The notes under the pieces: generated by a model
Seen by the model: only the letters and a program-made list of their open reading frames with translations
What the model was told of the DNA's origin: nothing
The model's database searches: none
Source: an uncultured Collinsella sp.
Lineage (GTDB): Bacteria; Actinomycetota; Coriobacteriia; Coriobacteriales; Coriobacteriaceae
Assembly: GCA_902494765.1 (NCBI GenBank)
Contig: CABUUK010000030.1
Location: forward strand, 1 to 28,140
Direction: 5' to 3'
Length of the DNA stretch: 28,140 nt
Made by a program: the position numbers and the translations under genes
Shown here: positions 8,593 through 16,751 of the stretch, one piece after another
Position numbering within the stretch: position 1 is the stretch's first letter
How the letters are laid out: every line of letters begins with the position of its first letter

Positions 8593-8646
8593 TACATACG
8601 ACCTACAGCCTATGTGATTCAGGACGGCAAGTACATCGCCGCCTAG
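8593..8646 (+). pseudogene. Remnant of the C-terminus of a LivJ-like binding protein
   Basis: One frame reads YIRPTAYVIQDGKYIAA followed by TAG. The intact livJ downstream ends EPTAYVITDGKYVQA and a stop, so the last 15 residues are nearly the same. The DNA also matches around GACGGCAAGTAC. Upstream of this scrap no further LivJ sequence can be followed and there is no start codon. The bases just after it (CCGTTTTAATC) resemble those just after livJ (CGGTTTTGATC). It is best read as the 3' stump of a tandem livJ copy that was otherwise deleted. Confidence 0.65.
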
Positions 8647-8801
8647 GTGTGCACAAAACGCGACCGGTGAGGCCGTTTTAATCAGGGTAGGGACGCTTGT
8701 AACAGAACGGAAACAATACTTTCACACAATAAAGTGGCTAAACTGCATAAACCGACAGAAATACGCAGAATTATGGATAAATGAACAAATCCAAAGAAAA
8801 G

Positions 8802-8896
8802 TTGAAATAATCGCCACTTTCCTTAACTAAAGCGTCTAGTATTTTGCGAACGCCGAACACGGCGAAGGATGGCCTGTCGGGTAACCGAAACCCGAC
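8802..8896 (+). promoter_or_regulatory. Candidate promoter and leader hairpins of the liv operon
   Basis: The AT-rich stretch before livJ contains TTGAAA (8802-8807), a 16-bp spacer and TAACTA (8824-8829), a possible but weak promoter. TAGTAT at 8837-8842 is another possible -10. Two small stems follow: CGCCG/CGGCG (8851-8855 with 8860-8864) and GTCGGGT/ACCCGAC (8876-8882 with 8890-8896), the latter ending about ten bases before the ribosome binding site. I recognise no riboswitch. Confidence 0.35.
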
Positions 8897-8917
8897 GAGA
8901 TTTGAGAGGAGAGCCGC

Positions 8918-10105
8918 ATGTCGAGCCTCACCGGTAAGTCATTGAACCCTGTTATGAATCGCAGGAGCGTTATCGCGAGCGCAGCAGGTCTGGGGGCGAT
9001 GTCCATTCTAGCTGGCTGCTCCTCCAACGGCGGCGACAGCGGTTCCGCTTCGAGCGACGCTTCGTTTAAGATCGGTACCATCGGCCCGCTGACCGGCGCC
9101 AACGCGTCCTACGGCAAGTCCGTTACCCAGGGTGTCGAGCTTGGCTGCAAGGATTTTTCGACCAAGGAGCTGCCGCTTGCCAGCAAGGCCGAGGACGACC
9201 AGGCCGACGGCGAGAAGGCCGTCAACGCCTTTAATACCCTGCTCGACTGGGGCATGCAGGCCCTTGTCGGCCCGACCACCACGGGTGCGTCGGTTGCCGT
9301 TGCCGCAGAGTGCGGTAACGACCCCAAGACGTTCATGATCACCCCGTCCGCGTCCTCCGAGGACGTCACCGACGGCAAGGATTGCGTCTTCCAGGTTTGC
9401 TTCACCGACCCCAACCAGGGTGTCAACGCTGCCAAGTTCCTGGCGCAGAAGTATGCGGACGAGAAGTTCGTGCTGTTCTATAACTCCGGCGACGCCTATT
9501 CTTCGGGCATCGCAGATTCCTTTAAGGCCCAGGCAGCTGAGTCCAAGCTCGAGATTGTTGACGAGGAGACCTTTAAGGACGACTCCGCCACGAGCTTTAC
9601 CAACCAGCTGACCAAGGCCAAGCAGGCCGGCGCCACCATGATCTTTGCGCCGATCTACTACACGCCGGCGTCCGTCCTGCTCAAGAACGCCAAGGACATG
9701 GGCTACGACGTCAAGATGATGGGCTGCGACGGCATGGACGGCATCCTGGGCGTTGAGGGCTTCGATACCTCTCTTGCCGAGGGTCTGCTGCTCATGACCC
9801 CGTTCTCCGCCGACGACGAGAAGAACGCCGACTTCGTTAACGCTTACAAGGATAAGTACGGCGATACCCCCGACCAGTTTGCCGCCGACGCCTACGACGG
9901 CGTGCACGCGGTGGCCGAGGCCGTCAAGGAGGCCGGTCTTGGTGTCGACGCCGACCCGACCGAGGTCGCCGAGAAGCTGCCCAAGGCTATGCTCAAGATT
10001 ACCGTTGACGGTCTGACCGGCAAGCTCACCTGGAACGATAAGGGCCAGGTCCAGAAGGAGCCCACGGCGTACGTTATCACCGACGGCAAGTACGTACAGG
10101 CCTAA
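8918..10105 (+). CDS. livJ: Branched-chain amino acid ABC transporter, substrate-binding lipoprotein
   Basis: The 395-residue protein is the extracellular binding component of the uptake system encoded by the next four genes. The N-terminus is a lipoprotein signal: Arg15-Arg16, a hydrophobic stretch, then the lipobox LAGC with Cys34, which would be lipidated and anchored outside the membrane. A serine/glycine-rich linker follows. The mature part is a type I periplasmic-binding fold of the LivJ/LivK family, with the opening IGTIGPLTGANASYGKS and the later GPTTTGASVAVA and FNSGDAYSSG-type segments. The start is the ATG at 8918, which has GAGAGGAGAG before it; a second ATG twelve codons in has none. 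The twin arginines might allow Tat export, but this is uncertain. Leucine, isoleucine and valine are the likely ligands by family. Confidence 0.92.
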   Translation: MSSLTGKSLNPVMNRRSVIASAAGLGAMSILAGCSSNGGDSGSASSDASFKIGTIGPLTGANASYGKSVTQGVELGCKDFSTKELPLASKAEDDQADGEKAVNAFNTLLDWGMQALVGPTTTGASVAVAAECGNDPKTFMITPSASSEDVTDGKDCVFQVCFTDPNQGVNAAKFLAQKYADEKFVLFYNSGDAYSSGIADSFKAQAAESKLEIVDEETFKDDSATSFTNQLTKAKQAGATMIFAPIYYTPASVLLKNAKDMGYDVKMMGCDGMDGILGVEGFDTSLAEGLLLMTPFSADDEKNADFVNAYKDKYGDTPDQFAADAYDGVHAVAEAVKEAGLGVDADPTEVAEKLPKAMLKITVDGLTGKLTWNDKGQVQKEPTAYVITDGKYVQA

Positions 10106-10136
10106 TTGGCCGCCTTACATAGAGCGGTTTTGATCC

Positions 10137-10168
10137 CAAGCAGGGGAGGTTTTGGCCTTCCCTGCTTG
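10137..10168 (+). promoter_or_regulatory. Hairpin between livJ and livH
   Basis: CAAGCAGGGGAGG (10137-10149) pairs with CCTTCCCTGCTTG (10156-10168) over 13 bp with one G-U pair and a 6-base loop. No run of T follows, so it is not a good intrinsic terminator. A stem here fits partial termination or 3'-end protection that gives more binding protein than permease, as seen in many ABC operons. A second small repeat, AGGGAC...GTCCCT, lies at 10179-10198. Confidence 0.6.
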
Positions 10169-10244
10169 CTTGGTATCTAGGGACAGTGTAACGTCCCTGT
10201 TTCATACATTAACTGGGAACCTATTCGAAAGGGGGATGTGGAAC

Positions 10245-11126
10245 ATGACGGTCTTTATCCAATACCTGGTCAACGGCCTGTCCATGGGCAGCGTCTACGC
10301 TATCATCGCGTTGGGCTACACCATGGTCTACGGTATCGCCAAGATGCTGAACTTCGCTCACGGCGACGTCATCATGGTCGGTGCCTATGTCTCGTTCTGT
10401 GCCACGTCGTATCTCGGCCTCCCGGGCTGGGCATCTGTAATTCTCTCTTGTGTGGTCTGTACCGTTCTCGGTGTTCTCATCGAGGGTCTGGCATACAAGC
10501 CGCTGCGTCAGGCGGGCCCGCTGGCCGTTCTGATCACGGCCATCGGCGTGTCTTACTTCCTGCAGAACGCCGCGCAGCTTCTGTGGGGCGCCACGCCCAA
10601 GAACTTCACTTCGCTCGTCACCTTCCCGGTGCCGGAGTTCTTGGCCAAGTTCAACGTGAGCGCCGTCTCGCTCGTCACCATCGTCGCCTGCCTGGTTATC
10701 ATGGCCGGCCTGATGTTCTTTACAGGTAAGACCAAGATGGGCAAAGCCATGCGCGCCGTGTCCGAGGACAAGGCCGCCGCTCAGCTCATGGGCATCAACG
10801 TCAACCGCACTATTTCGATGACGTTTGCCATCGGCTCTGCCCTTGCCGCCATCGCCGGTGTGCTTCTGTGCTCCTACTCGCCGGTGCTGCAGCCCACGAC
10901 GGGTGCCATGCCTGGCATCAAGGCCTTCGACGCCGCCGTCTTCGGCGGTATCGGCTCCATCCCCGGCGCCTTTGTCGGTGGCATTCTCATCGGCATCATC
11001 GAGGCGATGGCGCAGGCCTACATTTCCACGAGCCTTGCCAACTCCATCGTCTTTGGTGTTCTGATCATCGTCCTGCTCGTCAAGCCTGCCGGCCTCTTGG
11101 GCAAGTACGTCCCCGAGAAGGTGTAG
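10245..11126 (+). CDS. livH: Branched-chain amino acid ABC transporter permease LivH
   Basis: The 293-residue protein is one of two membrane subunits of the importer. It is hydrophobic throughout, with the LivH opening (YLVNGLSMGSVYAIIALGYTMVYG, residues about 7-30), the NFAHGD motif, and the coupling segment MRAVSEDKAAAQLMGI. It ends with the FGGIGSIPGAFVGG family signature. The start is taken as the ATG at 10245 because AAAGGGGG ends nine bases before it; the ATG at 10236 would touch that site. It is separated from livJ by 139 bp but the remaining genes follow tightly. Confidence 0.92.
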   Translation: MTVFIQYLVNGLSMGSVYAIIALGYTMVYGIAKMLNFAHGDVIMVGAYVSFCATSYLGLPGWASVILSCVVCTVLGVLIEGLAYKPLRQAGPLAVLITAIGVSYFLQNAAQLLWGATPKNFTSLVTFPVPEFLAKFNVSAVSLVTIVACLVIMAGLMFFTGKTKMGKAMRAVSEDKAAAQLMGINVNRTISMTFAIGSALAAIAGVLLCSYSPVLQPTTGAMPGIKAFDAAVFGGIGSIPGAFVGGILIGIIEAMAQAYISTSLANSIVFGVLIIVLLVKPAGLLGKYVPEKV

Positions 11127-12215
11127 GTGAGCGTTATGAAGTTTCTTAAAGACAAGCAGACGCGTCACGACTTTGTTACGTACGCCATGTGCCTTGTGGC
11201 GTTCGCCATCGTGTTCTTTATGCAGTCCAACCACATGATTCCGCGCATGATCGCCGGTCAGCTGGTTCCCATCACGGCCTATATCGTCATGGCCATCTCC
11301 CTTAACCTCGTCGTCGGCATCGCGGGCGACTTGTCGCTGGGCCACGCGGGCTTTATGAGTGTCGGTGCCTATACGGGAATCGTCACCGCCGTCGCGCTGG
11401 AGAGCGCCGTTCCCTCCGATCCGGTGCGCCTGATCATCAGCATCGTGGTCGGTGCCATCGCTGCCGCCATCCTGGGCTTCTTGATCGGCATCCCGGTCCT
11501 TCGCCTGAGCGGCGATTACCTGGCTATCGTGACGCTGGCCTTTGGCGAGATCATCAAAGAGATCGTCACCTGCCTCATTGTGGGCGTCGACTCCCGCGGC
11601 CTGCATGTGATCTTTAACATCACAGGTAACTCCACGATCGACGACCTGCACCTGCTCGAGGACGGCACCGCCATCATCAAGGGCGCGCAGGGCGCATCGG
11701 GCGTGTCGACGTACTCGACCTTCCTCGCCGGTGCCATCCTGGTCATGGTCGCACTCGTGATCGTGCTCAACCTGGTTCGCAGCCGTACCGGCCGTGCCAT
11801 TATGGCCGTGCGCGACAACAAGATCGCTGCCGAGTCCGTGGGCATCTCCGTCACCGAGTACCGCATGATCGCCTTCGTGGTTTCCGCCGCTCTCGCCGGC
11901 GCTGCCGGAGCCCTCTTCGGCGGTAACTTCTCGCAGCTTTCCGCCACCAAGTTCGACTTCAACACGTCCATCCTCATCCTGGTATTCGTGGTCCTGGGCG
12001 GTCTGGGCAATATGCGCGGCTCCGTCATCGCGGCGGCGTTGCTCACGGTGCTTCCCGAGCTGCTCCGTCAGTTCTCGGACTACCGCATGCTCATCTACGC
12101 CATCGTGCTGATTCTGGTCATGATCTTTACCAACAACCCGCAGCTCAAGGCGCTCTTCGCACGCATTAAGGACCGCTTTGCTTCCAAGAAGGAGGTGGCA
12201 GCCGATGCCCAGTAA
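11127..12215 (+). CDS. livM: Branched-chain amino acid ABC transporter permease LivM
   Basis: This second membrane subunit is 362 residues long if it starts at the GTG that directly follows the livH stop. If it starts at the ATG at 11136 it has 359. Both have a plausible site upstream (GAAGG or AGGTGA), so the start is not settled. It carries several membrane spans and the LivM signatures SLNLVVGIAGDLSLGHAGF, the coupling segment MAVRDNKIAAESVGI and the terminal FVVLGGLGNMRGS. The 3' end overlaps livG by 11 bp, which points to coupled translation. Confidence 0.92.
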   Translation: MSVMKFLKDKQTRHDFVTYAMCLVAFAIVFFMQSNHMIPRMIAGQLVPITAYIVMAISLNLVVGIAGDLSLGHAGFMSVGAYTGIVTAVALESAVPSDPVRLIISIVVGAIAAAILGFLIGIPVLRLSGDYLAIVTLAFGEIIKEIVTCLIVGVDSRGLHVIFNITGNSTIDDLHLLEDGTAIIKGAQGASGVSTYSTFLAGAILVMVALVIVLNLVRSRTGRAIMAVRDNKIAAESVGISVTEYRMIAFVVSAALAGAAGALFGGNFSQLSATKFDFNTSILILVFVVLGGLGNMRGSVIAAALLTVLPELLRQFSDYRMLIYAIVLILVMIFTNNPQLKALFARIKDRFASKKEVAADAQ

Positions 12216-13065
12216 GTTTGAGTTCAACAAGGGCAAGATGGTCCCGTATCCTTCTGGCGCCATCGTTCCCGACCGCGACCTGGGCCAGCGCCCGGCACTC
12301 GAGTGCATCCACTTGGGCATTGAATTTGGCGGCCTTAAGGCAGTCGACGACTTTAGCCTGACCATCGGTAAGACCGAGATCGCCGGTCTGATCGGTCCCA
12401 ACGGTGCCGGTAAGACCACGGTCTTCAACCTGCTCACCAAGGTGTACCAGCCCACGCACGGTACTATCCTGCTCGACGGCGAGGACACCTCGGGCAAGTC
12501 GGTCTATCAGGTCAACCGTATGGGTATCGCCCGTACGTTCCAGAACATTCGCCTGTTCAACACCATGACGGTGGAGGACAACGTTAAGGTCGGCCTGCAC
12601 AACCAGGAGCGCTACTCTGGTTTTGAGGGCGTGCTGCGTCTGCCGACGTACTGGAAGCACGAGAAGGCCGCCCACGAGCGCGCCATGGAGCTGCTGTCCA
12701 TCTTTGATATGGAGCACCTGGCAAACGAGCAGGCCGGCTCGCTGCCTTACGGCGCCCAGCGTCGTCTGGAGATCGTCCGCGCGCTTGCCACCAACCCCAA
12801 ACTGCTGCTGCTCGACGAGCCTGCCGCCGGCATGAACCCGTCCGAGACCGCGGAGCTCATGGAGAACATCGTCAAGATCCGCGACACCTTTGGCATCGCC
12901 ATCATGCTTATCGAGCACGACATGTCGCTCGTCATGAACATCTGCGAGGGCATCTGCGTGCTCAACTTTGGTAAGGTCATCGCCAAGGGCACGGCCGAGG
13001 AGATCCAGAACAACGATGCCGTAATTGAGGCATATCTGGGCAAGCAGGATAAGGGGGAGAACTAA
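12205..13065 (+). CDS. livG: Branched-chain amino acid ABC transporter ATPase LivG
   Basis: This is one of the two ATPases that power the importer, 286 residues long. Walker A is GPNGAGKT (64-71) and Walker B is LLLLDEP. The signature motif reads LPYGAQRRLEI, a form normal for LivG in place of LSGGQ. The histidine switch lies in MLIEHDMS. An unusual 33-residue extension precedes the ATPase fold; the ATG at 12205 has AAGGAGG nine bases upstream, so the extension seems real. The protein acts on the cytoplasmic face as a partner of LivF. Confidence 0.93.
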   Translation: MPSKFEFNKGKMVPYPSGAIVPDRDLGQRPALECIHLGIEFGGLKAVDDFSLTIGKTEIAGLIGPNGAGKTTVFNLLTKVYQPTHGTILLDGEDTSGKSVYQVNRMGIARTFQNIRLFNTMTVEDNVKVGLHNQERYSGFEGVLRLPTYWKHEKAAHERAMELLSIFDMEHLANEQAGSLPYGAQRRLEIVRALATNPKLLLLDEPAAGMNPSETAELMENIVKIRDTFGIAIMLIEHDMSLVMNICEGICVLNFGKVIAKGTAEEIQNNDAVIEAYLGKQDKGEN

Positions 13066-13779
13066 ATGGCAGAGCCGATGCTTTCCGTCTACAACATCAA
13101 CGTCTGGTACGGCGCTATCCACGCCATCAAGGACATCTCCTTTAACGTCAACGAGGGCGAGATCGTGGCCCTGATCGGCGCGAACGGCGCCGGTAAGTCC
13201 ACGACGCTTAAAACCGTCTCGGGCCTGCTGCGTTCCAAGACCGGCTCCATCAAGTTTATGGGCGAGGACATTACCCATACGCCTGCCGATAAACTGGTGG
13301 GCAAGGGCCTGGCCCAGGTGCCCGAGGGCCGTCGCGCCTTTTTGCAGATGACGGTCGAGGAGAACCTGGAGATGGGCGCCTACACGCAGCCCAAGTCCAC
13401 GGTGGCTCCGGGCCTTGAGCGCGTCTACGAGCAGTTCCCGCGCCTTAAGGAGCGCCGTCGCCAGGTTGCCGGCACCCTTTCGGGCGGCGAGCAGCAGATG
13501 CTCGTTATGGGGCGCGCCCTTATGAGCAACCCCAAGCTGCTCATGCTCGATGAGCCTTCCATGGGTCTGGCGCCGATTCTGATTGAGCAGATCTTCCAGA
13601 TTGTCGAGGACCTGCACAAGGCCGGCACCACGGTGCTTCTGGTCGAGCAGAACGCCCAGATGGCGCTTTCAATCGCCACGCGCGGCTACGTGCTCGAGAC
13701 CGGCAAGATCACCATGACCGGCACCGGCCAAGAGCTCCTGCACGACGACAACGTCCGCAAAGCCTACCTCGGAGGCTAA
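13066..13779 (+). CDS. livF: Branched-chain amino acid ABC transporter ATPase LivF
   Basis: The second ATPase is 237 residues, the usual length. Walker A is GANGAGKS (38-45), the signature is LSGGEQQML, Walker B is LLMLDEPSMGL and the switch lies in LLVEQNAQMAL. The start codon follows the livG stop directly, with AAGGGGGAG as its site inside the livG end. It closes the operon and is followed by a strong terminator. Confidence 0.94.
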   Translation: MAEPMLSVYNINVWYGAIHAIKDISFNVNEGEIVALIGANGAGKSTTLKTVSGLLRSKTGSIKFMGEDITHTPADKLVGKGLAQVPEGRRAFLQMTVEENLEMGAYTQPKSTVAPGLERVYEQFPRLKERRRQVAGTLSGGEQQMLVMGRALMSNPKLLMLDEPSMGLAPILIEQIFQIVEDLHKAGTTVLLVEQNAQMALSIATRGYVLETGKITMTGTGQELLHDDNVRKAYLGG

Positions 13780-13793
13780 CCCACCTAACAAAA

Positions 13794-13827
13794 GGGGCGC
13801 TGACTATCTCAGTCAGCGCCCCTTTTT
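13794..13827 (+). terminator. Terminator of the liv operon
   Basis: A perfect 12-bp stem, GGGGCGCTGACT (13794-13805) with AGTCAGCGCCCC (13811-13822), is followed by TTTTT. It starts 14 bp after the livF stop. Confidence 0.95.
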
Positions 13828-13894
13828 AGTTGCGGTGAAATAGGGACTGAATACGGGCTCCAGAGGCCAAAAGAGTCCCTATTCCACCGCAACT
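13828..13894. repeat. 67-bp inverted repeat with 21-bp arms
   Basis: AGTTGCGGTGAAATAGGGACT (given as two parts: AGTTGCGGTG then AAATAGGGACT, 13828-13848) is repeated inverted at 13874-13894 with one mismatch, around a 25-base centre. It begins right after the T-run of the liv terminator and ends 60 bp before cutC. No U-tract follows on either strand, so it is not a normal terminator. It could be a mobile palindromic element of REP or MITE type, or an RNA structure in the cutC leader. Confidence 0.75.
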
Positions 13895-13953
13895 TCATGG
13901 GGATGTGTGACAATGCCCGTCGGAAAACATCTGCTGTCTTTGGGGGTCTATCT

Positions 13954-14631
13954 ATGCTGTATGAGTTTTGTGCCGAGAACTTTGAGCGGGTGCCGGCAGC
14001 TATCGATGCCGGTGCAAAGCGCATCGAGCTGTGCGATAACCTTGCCGTTGGTGGCACCACGCCTTCGGCCGGCGTTATCAGCGCTACGACCAACTATGCC
14101 CACGAGCACGATGCACGGGTGATGTGCATGATTCGCCCGCGTGGCGGCGACTTTCACTACAACCAGGACGAGTTGCGTATGATGGAGATGGACCTGGGCC
14201 TTGCCGTGAGCGCCGGCGTTGACGGCTTGGCCTTTGGCTGCTGCAAGCCCTGCGCTGGCGGATGGGCACTCGATGAGCTTACGTTGGGCGCCCTCGTGAT
14301 GGCCGCGGGCTGCGCGACCGAGGAATGCAAGCGTGAACCCATCGACATCACCTTCCACATGGCGTTTGATCAGCTCTCGCCCGAGGCTCAGCTCGACGCC
14401 GTCGACGCACTCGCCGATTGCGGCGTTACGCGCATCCTGACGCACGGCGGTGCCGCCGGCACGCCGATCGAGGACAACCTGGAGCATCTGTCGCGTCTTA
14501 TCGAGTGTGCGGGAGACCGCCTGACCATCCTTCCCGGCGGCGGCATTTCCACGGTCAACCGCGATACCGTGGCGGCGGCACTGGGCGTCTCCGAGCTCCA
14601 TGGCACCAAGATCGTGCCGCTGGAGGTATAA
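13954..14631 (+). CDS. cutC: CutC family protein
   Basis: The 225-residue product is a TIM-barrel protein of the CutC family. Family traits visible are the opening EFCAENFERVPAAIDAGAKR, then ELCDNLAVGGTTPSAG, MIRPRGGDFHYN, and RILTHGGAAG near the end. CutC was first linked to copper tolerance, but its real biochemical role is not established. The start at 13954 has GGGGG seven bases upstream; the in-frame extension to 13897 has no clear site. Three bases separate its stop from the next gene, so the two are surely co-transcribed. Confidence 0.9.
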   Translation: MLYEFCAENFERVPAAIDAGAKRIELCDNLAVGGTTPSAGVISATTNYAHEHDARVMCMIRPRGGDFHYNQDELRMMEMDLGLAVSAGVDGLAFGCCKPCAGGWALDELTLGALVMAAGCATEECKREPIDITFHMAFDQLSPEAQLDAVDALADCGVTRILTHGGAAGTPIEDNLEHLSRLIECAGDRLTILPGGGISTVNRDTVAAALGVSELHGTKIVPLEV

Positions 14632-14634
14632 CCC

Positions 14635-15432
14635 GTGGCGCTGGTATTTGACGTTCAACAGGCGAGCGGCAAGCCCGACGATAATCGTCGCCCTGGCACC
14701 GCGTGCCCTTTTTGCGACACGGAGGGGCTCGCTAACATCATCCAGCGCGATGGTGACTGCATCTGGCTCGAGAATAAGTTCAAGACCTTGCGGGCCACCC
14801 GTCAGACCGTATTGATGGAGTCGGCCAATCACGACGCCGACCTGGTGACCTATGAACCGGATGAGCTGCACCATGTGATGAGGTTTGCCCTGGGCTGTTG
14901 GCAGCAGATGATCGATTCTCAACAGTACCGCAGTGTGCTCATGTACAAGAACAAAGGCCCGCTTTCGGGCGGCAGCCTCGTCCATCCGCATATGCAGATT
15001 GTGGGTCTGGAGCGGGAGGACGGTTATGCGGCGCTGACCTCAGCAAATTTTGAAGGCATCGATGTTTGGCGGCGGGGGAGGGTCGCGGTCAACATCTCAA
15101 CCGAGCCGATTATGGGATTCTTTGAGGTCAACGTCTCGGCTCCACAGGGAATCGCCGCCAGCGACGACGTCCGCGACCAAGCCGAAGCGGACCTGTTTGC
15201 CGATGCGATTCAGGCGGCCCTGCGCTATATCCTGCACGAACACCACGGCGGTCGCGCGGAGTCGTACAACTTGTTCTTCTACCACATGGACGGCCGGACC
15301 ATTGCCAAGGCGCTGCCACGTTGGGTGGTGTCGCCCTACTTTGTGGGCTATCGTCTGGCCCAGGTCAATGCCGAGACCACGCTCGATACCGATGCTGAGC
15401 GCCTACGCGCGCATCTGGAAACGCTCGTATAG
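14635..15432 (+). CDS. GalT-like nucleotidyltransferase-fold protein (DUF4931 type)
   Basis: The 265-residue protein carries Cys24-Pro-Phe-Cys27, like the zinc site of galactose-1-phosphate uridylyltransferase, and His117-Pro-His119-Met-Gln121, which matches the HPHGQ active site of GalT and the wider HIT superfamily. It is shorter than true GalT (about 350 residues) and most resembles the uncharacterised DUF4931 family. A nucleotide-sugar or nucleotide transferase or hydrolase activity is likely, but the substrate is unknown. It starts at a GTG, with GGAGG eight bases upstream inside the end of cutC. The coupling suggests a shared process with CutC, though none is known to me. Confidence 0.75.
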   Translation: MALVFDVQQASGKPDDNRRPGTACPFCDTEGLANIIQRDGDCIWLENKFKTLRATRQTVLMESANHDADLVTYEPDELHHVMRFALGCWQQMIDSQQYRSVLMYKNKGPLSGGSLVHPHMQIVGLEREDGYAALTSANFEGIDVWRRGRVAVNISTEPIMGFFEVNVSAPQGIAASDDVRDQAEADLFADAIQAALRYILHEHHGGRAESYNLFFYHMDGRTIAKALPRWVVSPYFVGYRLAQVNAETTLDTDAERLRAHLETLV

Positions 15433-15462
15433 CAAGGCTAACGCCCGCGCAATGCGGATAGT

Positions 15463-16461
15463 CTAGCGTGCCATCGCGTCGCGCCCGGCCTTGACCCGCT
15501 TGCGCTGTTTGGCGCGCTCTTCGCCGGTTAGGCGCTCAAAGAGATGCCCGATAATCGAGGCCAGCACCTGCTGAAACAGCGTGCCGCACATGACGGGGAA
15601 CACGACCTCGCCGGGAAAATACTGTGTGGCGATGACGGCGCCCGAAGAGATGTTGCGCATGCCGCAGGTAAAGCACATGGTGGTCGTCTCGCTATATGGC
15701 AGATGCAGCGCACGGGCGACCAGAAAACCGACGACAAAGCCGCTGATGGCGAAGACCAAAATAAAGAGGGCGACTTCCAGGCGCTCCGTGTTCATGTGTA
15801 GCACGTAGTCGCTCATGGCGGTGGAGTTGGACGCGATGACACCCATCATCATGAACTTGCAGGCGGGCGAGAGCGCGGGGGAGAGTTTCTCGTGTCCCCA
15901 TCCGCGTGTGAGTTCGTTGATCACGATACCGAGCACGGCGGGGATGGCGATCATAAAGGCCATATTCTGCATCATGCTCGGCACATCGATCGAGACGGTG
16001 GCGCCCAGCAGGAGCTTGAGCGTAAGAGGAATCGTCACAGGCGAGATAACCGAGGACGTCAGGATGATGGTGAGCGCGAGCGGGCCGTTGCCGCCGAACA
16101 TGCTAATCCACATAAAAGCAGTGACCGCCACGGGTACGCTGTACTCGAGCACGACGCCGCAGACAAGGTTGGGGTTGGAACCAAAGAACAGCGAGCCCAT
16201 GGCATACGCCGCGATGGGGATGAGCACAGCCGAGACAATTAACGCCAAAATCAAATGCAGGGGACGGCGGAACACCTCAGCCACCTGGTGAAAGGTGTTG
16301 CTGAGCGCACCTTGGAATGTCATAAAGGCGAAGAGGACGGGAACGATGGGCTTAAGTACGCCGATCTGCTGGGGAAAGAGCACACCGAGCGTTACGCAAA
16401 TCGGAACGATGACCTGCATATGCCCCGCGAGAAACTTGCCCAGTCCAACCCATTGCTTCAT
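15463..16461 (-). CDS. BASS-family (bile acid:Na+ symporter-like) transporter
   Basis: The 332-residue protein is hydrophobic in roughly nine to ten spans. It has the conserved BASS segments CGMRNISSGAVIA near the C-terminus and LTSSVISPVTIPLTL in the centre. Family members carry bile acids, pantoate, pyruvate or other organic anions with sodium. Gut habitat makes bile acids tempting, but bacterial BASS proteins are often not bile acid carriers, so substrate is open. The protein ends in a basic tail (KQRKRVKAGRD), likely cytoplasmic. The start is the ATG at 16461, with AAAGGGAG rather far upstream. It converges with the DUF4931 gene with only 30 bp between them and no clear terminator there. 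Confidence 0.85.
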   Translation of the reverse strand: MKQWVGLGKFLAGHMQVIVPICVTLGVLFPQQIGVLKPIVPVLFAFMTFQGALSNTFHQVAEVFRRPLHLILALIVSAVLIPIAAYAMGSLFFGSNPNLVCGVVLEYSVPVAVTAFMWISMFGGNGPLALTIILTSSVISPVTIPLTLKLLLGATVSIDVPSMMQNMAFMIAIPAVLGIVINELTRGWGHEKLSPALSPACKFMMMGVIASNSTAMSDYVLHMNTERLEVALFILVFAISGFVVGFLVARALHLPYSETTTMCFTCGMRNISSGAVIATQYFPGEVVFPVMCGTLFQQVLASIIGHLFERLTGEERAKQRKRVKAGRDAMAR

Positions 16462-16623
16462 ATGCTCTTGTGACTCCCTTTGCTCGTGAATCCGTTTTGA
16501 ATGGATATGCTAGACGCTCGCATGCGTCCGTGCGCCAGAAACGCTCGATTATTTCGAGGCTATTACCGGCATCGTTTACCGAAACCGCGGCGTGCTGCGG
16601 CGATTTGCGTCCGCGCTGCACGG

Positions 16624-16629
16624 TATAAT
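16624..16629 (+). promoter_or_regulatory. Consensus -10 element before the recJ-rel operon
   Basis: TATAAT is a perfect -10 hexamer, 57 bases before the first start codon. No good -35 is present; CGATTT lies 17 bp upstream. The 16462-16685 gap holds nothing else I recognise. Confidence 0.5.
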
Positions 16630-16685
16630 AAATCCGTTCAACAGATCTGCCTGCCGAAGCGGGCATACACAGAGGACTCATCGCT

Positions 16686-16751
16686 ATGAACCGTGAGAGG
16701 TATCGCGGCGACCTGCCCCTATCGGGGGTGGGCGCCTATGTCATCGCTTAA
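16686..16751 (+). CDS. Possible 21-codon leader ORF overlapping the recJ start
   Basis: ATG at 16686 has AGAGGA nine bases upstream, a good spacing. The frame runs MNRERY...AYVIA to TAA at 16749-16751, 11 bases past the recJ ATG and in another frame. The recJ ribosome binding site lies inside it. This layout suits a leader peptide that couples or regulates recJ translation. It may be chance, since I know no homologue. Confidence 0.32.
   Translation: MNRERYRGDLPLSGVGAYVIA

Noticed and set aside
10221..12497. 758-codon open frame on the minus strand across livH, livM and livG
   Set aside because: It is antisense to three certain genes and has a composition typical of shadow frames.
16462..16685. 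Regulatory RNA upstream of recJ
   Set aside because: Apart from one TATAAT I see no strong stem, riboswitch core or conserved motif.
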